Source: Isoetes taiwanensis (lineage: Eukaryota > Streptophyta > Lycopodiopsida > Isoetales > Isoetaceae). Taken from it: a stretch of 64,000 nucleotides of DNA. This document shows positions 56,967 to 64,000 of this stretch, one piece after another. Within the stretch, counting starts at the first letter, position 1. The number at the start of each line of letters is the position of its first letter. The position numbers were made by a program, and so were the translations under genes. Location of the stretch: positions 6,143,789 through 6,207,788 of the forward strand of contig JAJEKV010000012.1 of the NCBI GenBank assembly GCA_021234155.1, written 5' to 3'. The notes under the pieces were generated by a model, which was not told the origin of the DNA, did no database searches, and saw nothing but the letters and a program-made list of their open reading frames with translations.

Positions 56967-58544
56967 CGCCCCATTCTAGAATGTCGATCCGATGTCTCGG
57001 ATCGATGCGATGTTCAGTAGACATGCATAGTCTGTGATCTATTTTAAGTTGGCAGGCCTTCGTGAAGTATGGTTTATAACAAAAGAATTTGCTAAATGAC
57101 ATATCGGCATAAAGAAGAGGTGCAAGAGCTCTATACCAGTAGATACATTTTCTTTTGCTTTCTCTTTTTGTTGTTTGGCTATTTGAAGCATATGGACCTG
57201 TTTGCAGACCTGAATGCTTAGATATTCATCTAGCTGCAAAAAAACAAATTCATTGGGCAGAAAGTTTGTGATGTTCGTAATCTCGCACGTATGAGTGATA
57301 TTGTGCCTTATGTGGATGTTTTGATTAAAAATGAATTAGTACTTTGGTCTTATGGGAGTTTTCATTTGATTATTCTAGCTAAAAAAATATTTATGTTTCT
57401 ACATGTAAAAATATGATAAAAAAGGAATCTGACAGTTCATCTGCACATTGTACTTCAGGAATACTTGGAGCATGTTGGGAATCTTCACAAGTACTTTGCA
57501 GAATATGGAATGGTTCGGCTTAAACGGGTAAACCCAGTGGTAATTTCTTAAACCACATGGTGTTACTGTATTAGCTTCTGACATTATGGTCAAGTCCCTT
57601 CGTTTAAGGTACACCTGATGGAGGTTACAAGCCAGGTTAGTCTCTAGAATCAGAATAATGTTGATTTCATTTTGCCAACATATGAAGTACGTTTTGTGCA
57701 CTGCAGAATTAGCTTCAAAGATGATGAAACAAAGAGGATGATTCTCTCAGTTGGGCTCAAGGATGGACGAATGAGAAGCACCTGGATTATGCAAGAGAGA
57801 TCTATAAAATGCAATAGGCATAATTATGGCCAATGATAGATTATGTAGATAGGTAGAACAGTAATGTCGCATTTCACATCATTTTTTCCACCTGAACCAT
57901 TTACTATGCTTAATGCATAGCTTTTTCTATAGTTGTAGGCTTGCAGAAGTATATGCATGGACCTTTTGGAGAGGAAAGTTATTGCTTATCTAGACATTTA
58001 GAACTTCGGCCTACTTCATGTGCAAAATCACATCTTCATTATAAATCACATAGGAAGCAAATTATTGAAGATTTATTAAATCCCTTACATGAGGAGAATT
58101 ATGTAGGTATTTAGTAAATAAGTATCGGACTAAGATAAGTTATTTTTTCCAGGCATTGCAGCAACAAGCATTAAGGACCCTAAGATTAGAGGACGTTTTA
58201 GAGGACCTTCACCCTTGGTTGCTCAGTGGCTTGACTTTTGTCTGCAGCCAGCAAGGAATCTGTCATTTGAACAAGGAGGTTCTTCTCCTTTAAACGCCTA
58301 TAGAGATCCAAGCAATGATATTGTTTTGTCTGCAACATCAGAGAGTACTACAGTTACAGAAATGCAAAAGGCAACCATAGTTAAAAGCATTGCTGCAACA
58401 ACTGATACAAATATAGATATGGGGTCGCTTCCATTGACATTATGTCGAAGTCCAAATTTCTTGAGCCACTTGACGAGGCTGTTCCTCAATACTATTGGTT
58501 ATGTGTTTTCGTAACTTTAAAGTTACGGACTTGGATCAAACAAG

Positions 58545-59924
58545 GTTCTGTTTCTGTTTTCCAAGTATAGTAGTTATGGCAATACTTATCTTGCTTAATT
58601 TTTTCTTAGATTTCTTAAATCATTCTTCCACATGAGCTTGAGCAGTAGAGACTCCATACTATACACCTCCAAACATGGGCTACAGATCTGGAAGATAAAA
58701 AAAGGTTCTGCATTCACAATAAATGCACCAAATATATGCAAATAAAGCCTTTAAGAATAGCATGGATACAACCATCATTTCCAATGCATGCCATTCAAGA
58801 TATCCATGATTTAAAGGGCTAAGGGTGTGGCTATAAAGTTCTTTTCATGGATGGGACCCTAAGGTTAACGGTGCTATCTCTGCAATTTGCTAGAGATATA
58901 TAGGTTTTGGTATGGTGTGGTTCGCGTTCTTGGTAACTGCTCCAAATCCAAGTAGTATAAGCCATTGAGAAATGCAACAACAGTGCTATTACTTCTTAAT
59001 ACACCAGACATGCAAATGTGGTGTTGCACGTTCTATCAATATTGCATTCTATTTAAACAAACTTACATGCATCTCTTCCAATTGGAGCATGTCGTTATTC
59101 AAACACCTTTTAGAGGCTTAATTCAAATAAAGCAATTTTATTTCATTGCAATGGCATATTCTTTATGCGTTTAGGGGTTCTTCCAACCCCCCATTCAATC
59201 CTTTTCCAACTTCATTGTTATGCACTTAAATTATTTTAGATCACTGTTTCAATTAATCAAAATTGTTGCCAATAGCATCAAGGAAAAATCATGGCACATC
59301 ATAGAGATAGTTCTACTTTCAAAAGTGTTCATTGCTTTAACATTATTTCACATCCTAAAGCCGACCCAGACCTAACCAGTAAAAATTACCACCTGAACAA
59401 ACAACGCAGGAATGAAAAACAATCACCCCTTCAAAATGTTACTAAAGCCCGGCAACGCCGGGCACCATAACTAGTAGAACTTAATACAGATTCATTCATT
59501 GTGGATAAGTAAAGCAAGTAAATGCATGAAGGGGCTTGTCATTTTCTCCCACAATCTGCATATCATTTTTATGCTCAATGGTAGCAATAAGAGGCATAGA
59601 GGTGAATGGGAAATGCTTGGGAGGCATATTTGACAAGGATAGTTTTACTGAAACTCTTGAAGGTTGGGCCCGAACTGTCATAACATGAAGAGCAGGACTA
59701 TTAAGAATTCATGTTGGGATTATTGTAGTTGAGACACATACAGTGATGCAGACAATTCCTGCTGGTCTTGCTAGCTGGAATTATGATTTGTTGCGAAGAC
59801 AGCTCAGGCAATGCTAGATTTCAACAAAGAAGATATTCACTTTTCATACTGGCTGATTGGAGGGGATTTTTTGATGGACAAAGATATCTTTTGAAGGGGT
59901 TTTGCAAGTAGGATCAAATACTGT
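58545..59924. other. Intergenic, no gene recognised
   Basis: AT-rich, short frames only. A GCCCGGCAACGCCGGGC hairpin lies at 59447-59463. Confidence 0.4.
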
Positions 59925-60858
59925 TGAGCGTCTTCATGCTTATGAGCCCAGTCTTTGTAACAAATCTGCATCATGGTCCTGCTATCGCTTCATATACCAT
60001 TATTGTCAAGCATTACAATATAATCGGATGTTGATTTTCTATTGTCTATATCCCCTCCCCAATCCACATCTGAATATGCATGCAGTTCTAACTTATCACC
60101 ATCATCAGATTTGTATGTTAAACCCTGCTCTTGAATGCCTTTTAAATACTTTAGGACTCGCTTGGCAGCTCCCAATGTGCTTTGCCTGGACTATTGCAGA
60201 ATCTACTCAGCAGGTTTACACTAAAGGCAATATCAGGCCTCGTGTTATTTGATACATACAGCAAACATCCGATTAATTCTCTATACGGTCTTTTCTTCAT
60301 TTCTAGCTTTTCTTCTATAGTAGTAGGTCATTGTTCTAGTGAGAGCTTTTGTCCTGGTACCATTGGAGTACTTACACTGTTTGCGTTTTCCATATTGAAC
60401 CTTTTCAAGGTGTTACTGACATTTTTGCTTTGTGACAGTCTTAACACTTTATTATCTCTGTCTCTGAAGACCTTCATTCCCAGGAATTGTTTCAGTGCCC
60501 TTCAAATCTGCCATCTTAAACCTCTATTTCAAGATTCTCTTGCACAATTCCAGAATTTTGCCATTATTTGTTGCTAGTACACAATCATCTACATATAAAG
60601 CAAGAATACAATATCCATTATCAGGTTTCAACATGTATAAGTTCCCGTCCTGACATAGCTTTGTGAATCCCTGTTCTATAAGAAATTTGTTTATACAGAG
60701 AAATCATTGTCTAGGCGATTGCCTTAGGCCATACACAGCACGTTTCAATTTCCATACTTGATCTTTGTTTTTCTCAAACCCAGGAAGTGGATGCATGTAG
60801 ATGTCTTCATCAAGCTCATCATTTAAGAATGTCGTTTTAACATCCATGTGATGGATTT
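59925..60858 (-). pseudogene. Copia reverse transcriptase / RNase H fragment
   Basis: Minus strand shows MDVKTTFLNDELDEDIYMHP, VWKLKRAVYGLRQSPRQ, the catalytic [53 protein letters not shown] and DVDWGGDIDNRKSTS, with frame changes and stops. It belongs to a different Copia family from those at 2210 and 13474. It ends at 60858, where the LTR element 60859 begins. No LTR of its own is seen. Confidence 0.88.
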
Positions 60859-61566
60859 TGTTATGAATATGGTAGCTCGGGGAGTGGTCTTGGACGTTAG
60901 TCTTGGTGGACTAGCATGGGTGTGTAAGAATGGAAAATTATGGGCAAAGCAAGGCAAATAAATGGCAGTCAAGATTGTCTTATATTCAAAAGTCAAAGAT
61001 AAATATAAAAATAACTAAAGCCATAATTAGTTTCAAAGGAAAAGGTAGAACGTAACTACTAAACTATAAAAGAAGTGATGGGCATGAATAGTTATTATTA
61101 GACGACCACCTTTTTGGACAAACTACTTTAGCTTTAATTCTAATTTGAATATCTCCTTGACCATATGAACCGCATTCATGTTTTGTTAGACCGTCCTTGC
61201 TTGTTACCTTGCGATTGCCATAAAGCCTTGCCATAATTCTGCCAGTTCTTCGCACCGAGTGACCCGGTTGGGCGGTGAACTACCAAAGACTGGTTAATGC
61301 ATCTAGATCTAGCTCTAGTTTTGGTGAACTAAGAGCTTGACCAATATGAGTTATTGGTGTAACTCGTATGCTATGTTTATTGGACATGTGCTTATTGTCG
61401 TCTTATTTCGTACTTAGATCATTTTGTCATTGCTAACGGTTTATTCTATGGATTGTGTAGCAAACCTGGACGGCTTACAGGTTATGAGATTATGATTTGT
61501 TTGAAAAAGTCTGGTATTCTGTTTAGAAGAGATAAAAGGTATGGTTTATTGTTGTGAACCATAACA
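60859..61566 (+). repeat. Left LTR of the non-autonomous element
   Basis: 708 bp, TGTTATG start and CATAACA end. An internal deletion relative to the right LTR lies near 60967. Confidence 0.88.
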
Positions 61567-61608
61567 ATTGGTATCAGAGCCAAGCTATTCCTAAAGTTTG
61601 CAAAGACT

Positions 61609-62591
61609 TCCGGTTGGTGCCGGAGATTGCAAACAGGAATAGAGAATCTTATTCTGGCTATTCTTGATATTTGTAAATCTTCTAGTTGGTGCTAGTGATT
61701 GCAAACTGGAAAAGAATTCCTCCTCCTAGGAATCTAAATGATCTTCTTTCTATGAATTTAAAATTTTGACTTTTGGATCATTCTTTCCAATCCGATTCTA
61801 CCCAGAATAATCAATCTTTGAATATCGGTACGACACAATTGTTTGTTGCAGGAAACATATAGGTGCAGGTGATTGGTGACGTTTTAATACGCAGAGGGAA
61901 TTGAGCCTAATCTTCTTGACCAATCCATTTCATTTGCCAAAATGGATCTCCTTCCAATCAAGACTAACCAAAACTAACAATCCATCTCCTTGGCCAGGAT
62001 GGATCTCCGTTGAAACTTTCCTGCATCTATGGAGGGCGTATCTATGGTGGACGGATCAATCTTTATCTGAACTCTCTATCCTTGATAAATCTTGAACACC
62101 TGAATACCTGTCTGTAAGAAATTGTAGTTTAAAAGTAGAGGTGACTTCAAAATCTGTTAAAAGATTTTAAAGGATTTGTGCCTTTAGAGAAATTGTAAAT
62201 CTATCTTATGATTGTATTGCTTCCTTCTAATGAATGATCATGCCATTAATAGTTGCACAATGGTTGGTGCCACAAGTGTTGATGCTAATGGATGACATTG
62301 AAGTTCTAGATTGGTGTCTAGAGTTTTGTGCAGTAGTTGGTGCTACTGGTTGCAGTCGGTGCTTCGACGAAAACCTTGATCTTTCCTTAATCTTGCCTTT
62401 ATGTTAAAACTTAAATTTTATCTGGTAGATCTTAAGCTTTGCTAATATATCTCAAAAAAATAATCAAATCTTCCCTGGATCTTTATCTTAATCTTTAGCC
62501 ACAACCATTGTGATTGTCACAAATAGTTGGTGCTATTTGTGAGATCATAATACTAGCCTCTGGTTTTTAAAATGGATTGAGTTGGTGCTCA
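61609..62591 (+). repeat. Set of hairpins sharing the loop TTGGTG
   Basis: The loop TTGGTG is closed by different stems: TCCGG/CCGGA (61609), CTAG/CTAG (61682), TGG/CCA (62261), TCTAGA/TCTAGA (62305), CAGTAG/CTACTG (62331), TCACAAATAG/CTATTTGTGA (62517) and TGAG/CTCA (62578). The first two are also enclosed by outer GTTTGCAA/TTGCAAAC-type stems. A degenerate eighth is at about 62354 (TCGGTG). Confidence 0.85.
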
Positions 62592-62656
62592 TGTACAAAT
62601 TGAGGGCTTAATTTGTGGTTTACAACTGAGGTCAATTGCTTCAAAAAGGGAAGAAT

Positions 62657-62955
62657 TGTTATGAATATGGTAGCTCGGGGGAGTGGTCTTGGACGTTAGT
62701 CTTGGTGGACTAGCATGGGTGTGTAAGAATGGAAAATTATGGGCAAAGCAAGGCAAATAAATGGCAATGAAACCTTATAATGGTTATGGTTAAATAATAT
62801 CTTGGAGGCAAGATATTATTTAATGGTTAAAGTTCTAGAGTTTAAATATAGTTGAGCCAAGATTGTATTCTTATATTCAAAAGTCAAAGATAAATATAAA
62901 AATAACTAAAGCCAAAATTAGTTTCAAAGGAAAAGGTAGAACGTAACTATTAACA
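62657..62955 (+). repeat. Right LTR of the non-autonomous element, truncated
   Basis: Matches 60859-61055 and keeps the segment missing from the left LTR. Similarity ends after CGTAACTA; the remaining roughly 500 bp of LTR are missing. Confidence 0.85.
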
Positions 62956-64000
62956 CTAGACCTGTCCCTGGACCATTCCTGATCCATGGACCAGAACTGG
63001 CCCACATGACCTCTGCCACTTAAACCCGCGTAACTCACAAAAGAAATTTCGATTTTATAATATACCACCATTATTTGAGTCTTCACTTATTTTTTAATGA
63101 CCTCTGAGAATTTCAAGACCAATGGGGTCACCTATACCTTGTGGTGATTGTTCAAACATTAGAGAATTTGGCAGTTTCTGCACCAGTCCAGAACTGCTTT
63201 CTTCGATATTTCTAGCATAAAGTGATCTAAACCTTGCTAAAGTTGGAGGTATTTGCATGTTTATCATAGAATACGTTGAGTTTTATGTTCCCATATTTTC
63301 TTGCTATCATCTGAAATTGGTGGAAGCCATCAAACCCTATTTTGGTCAAAAAAGATGCTTGAGGTTCAAGAATTGTTACTCTCTCATTATAACAAGTTTT
63401 GATTTAATTCTTGTGGCCATGAGTTGCTAACTATACGAGCTATAGTTTCATGATTTTTTGGAGTTTAAATAAGTCATATTAACCTTAATATTTACTAAAA
63501 GAATCTACCATACAGAATTCTGGACAAAAATATATGTTAAAATGCTCCAATAACAACCATCCATAATGCCATGTGGGCAATAAATGATGCATTCTATTTA
63601 TATCTACATAGAGCATAACTTTTATCAATTTACATATGGTGTAATTAGGGTGCAACCATGCAATTTTTGGATTCAAACATGATGTACAAGAGTCGGATTA
63701 ACACATTAGAGCATAAAACATTGGGTCAACTCCATAATTATAGGTCGAAAACTCCACAACGATTAAGCTAGTGATGTTTATTGATGAATTCAAGTGGATG
63801 TTGTGAAGTTTAGCCATAACAATATATAAATAGACCACATAACATTTCATATATGCTTATTTGGTTCATAGAAAGAGACACTACTTTTCCCCAAATATGC
63901 CTTTAAAATGGTTCAAAATGTGAGAAATGGCATATATAGAGATCTCTTATATATGTTGTATGGTCTTATTGAAAAAAATACCATGAAATATGCTTATTTC
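62956..64000. other. Intergenic, no gene recognised
   Basis: AT-rich, no reading frame with known motifs. A hairpin-like run (CTGTCC.GGACCATTCCTGATCC / GGACCAG) lies near 62963-62995. Confidence 0.35.

Larger units (their letters stand above)
55584..58544 (+). pseudogene. Exons of an unidentified gene, probably damaged
   Basis: Three exon-like pieces with splice signals on the same strand: 55584-55633 (MLLPVRGRTIPCSACRR, GT donor); 57459-57527 (EYLEHVGNLHKYFAEYGMVR, AG and GT borders); 58153-58544 (GIAATSIKDPKIRGRFRGPS, PLVAQWLDFCLQPARNLSFE), where the frame changes near 58430 to SKSKFLEPLDEAVPQYYWLC and ends at a GT donor. The text is protein-like and soluble, but I cannot name the family. 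The frame change suggests a pseudogene. The MITE-like element at 56169 and the folded element at 56509 lie in what would be introns. Confidence 0.4.
60859..62955 (+). mobile_element. Non-autonomous LTR retroelement with hairpin-rich interior
   Basis: Left LTR 60859-61566 (TGTTATG...CATAACA), tRNA-Met primer site TTGGTATCAGAGCC at 61568, interior to 62656 without a coding frame, polypurine tract AAAAAGGGAAGAA before the right LTR, which starts at 62657 and loses similarity near 62955. The left LTR lacks about 115 bp that the right LTR has (after AAATGGCA). The interior of about 1.1 kb carries no gag or pol, so it depends on another element for movement. Confidence 0.88.

Noticed and set aside
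59447-59463. The GCCCGGCAACGCCGGGC hairpin as a terminator.
   Set aside because: Intrinsic terminators of this type are bacterial; the context is plant nuclear DNA and no T-run follows.

Overview
The window looks like nuclear DNA of a land plant, in a repeat-rich region of the kind found in large genomes. The signs are a PLS-type pentatricopeptide (PPR) reading frame, Copia LTR retrotransposons primed by initiator tRNA-Met, L1-like LINEs with a plant-type zf-RVT tail, and broken copies of plant gene families (DREB/AP2, phytochrome, subtilase, PDI-like, protein kinase). The spacer between the PPR repeats (VGGRSVKIECLE type) recalls fern PPR proteins, so a fern is my best guess. That is inference from memory and is not proven.

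Layout. 1-1202 is the 5' part of a PPR gene on the minus strand. 2210-6896 is a Copia element with 214-bp LTRs; it sits just before the ATG of a small multi-exon host gene (6902 to about 8280). 9278-9735 is a long inverted repeat. 11914-12137 is a phytochrome fragment. 13474-24532 is a Copia element (524-bp LTRs, AGTTG target duplication) that was itself hit by a second Copia of a related subfamily in opposite orientation (15180-20829, 627-bp LTRs, GAAAG duplication). 24904-26432 and 35338-36644 are 5'-truncated LINEs of one family; the second splits a subtilase pseudogene. 39738-40220 is an array of palindromes, cut by a 420-bp LINE with a 10-bp target duplication. 41060-42338 holds a DREB2-type pseudogene and a PDI-like pseudogene, the latter broken by another LINE. 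44424-45985 holds three kinase fragments, two of them as inverted pairs. 47383-53990 is a nearly full-length L1-like LINE. 55584-58544 holds exons of an unidentified gene. 59925-60858 is a Copia pol fragment broken by a non-autonomous LTR element (60859-62955).

Three structural signals deserve most attention. First, the two 5'-truncated LINEs and one orphan locus (56509-56589) carry the same folded RNA element. Its long outer stems differ in sequence but stay paired. Inside are a U5/U6 internal loop between GC stems, a conserved A4 bulge, and a tetraloop hairpin (UUCG, UUCG, GAAA). The layout resembles ENE-type triple-helix RNA elements. Second, the non-coding interior of the LTR element at 61567-62656 has at least seven hairpins that all present the loop TTGGTG on different, fully paired stems. 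Third, the array at 39738-40171 repeats a roughly 30-bp palindrome whose base pairs change together (GCTTTT/AAAAGC against GCCTTT/AAAGGC).

No rRNA, tRNA, CRISPR or complete ordinary host gene was found. Most of the rest is non-coding sequence with microsatellites and decayed repeats.
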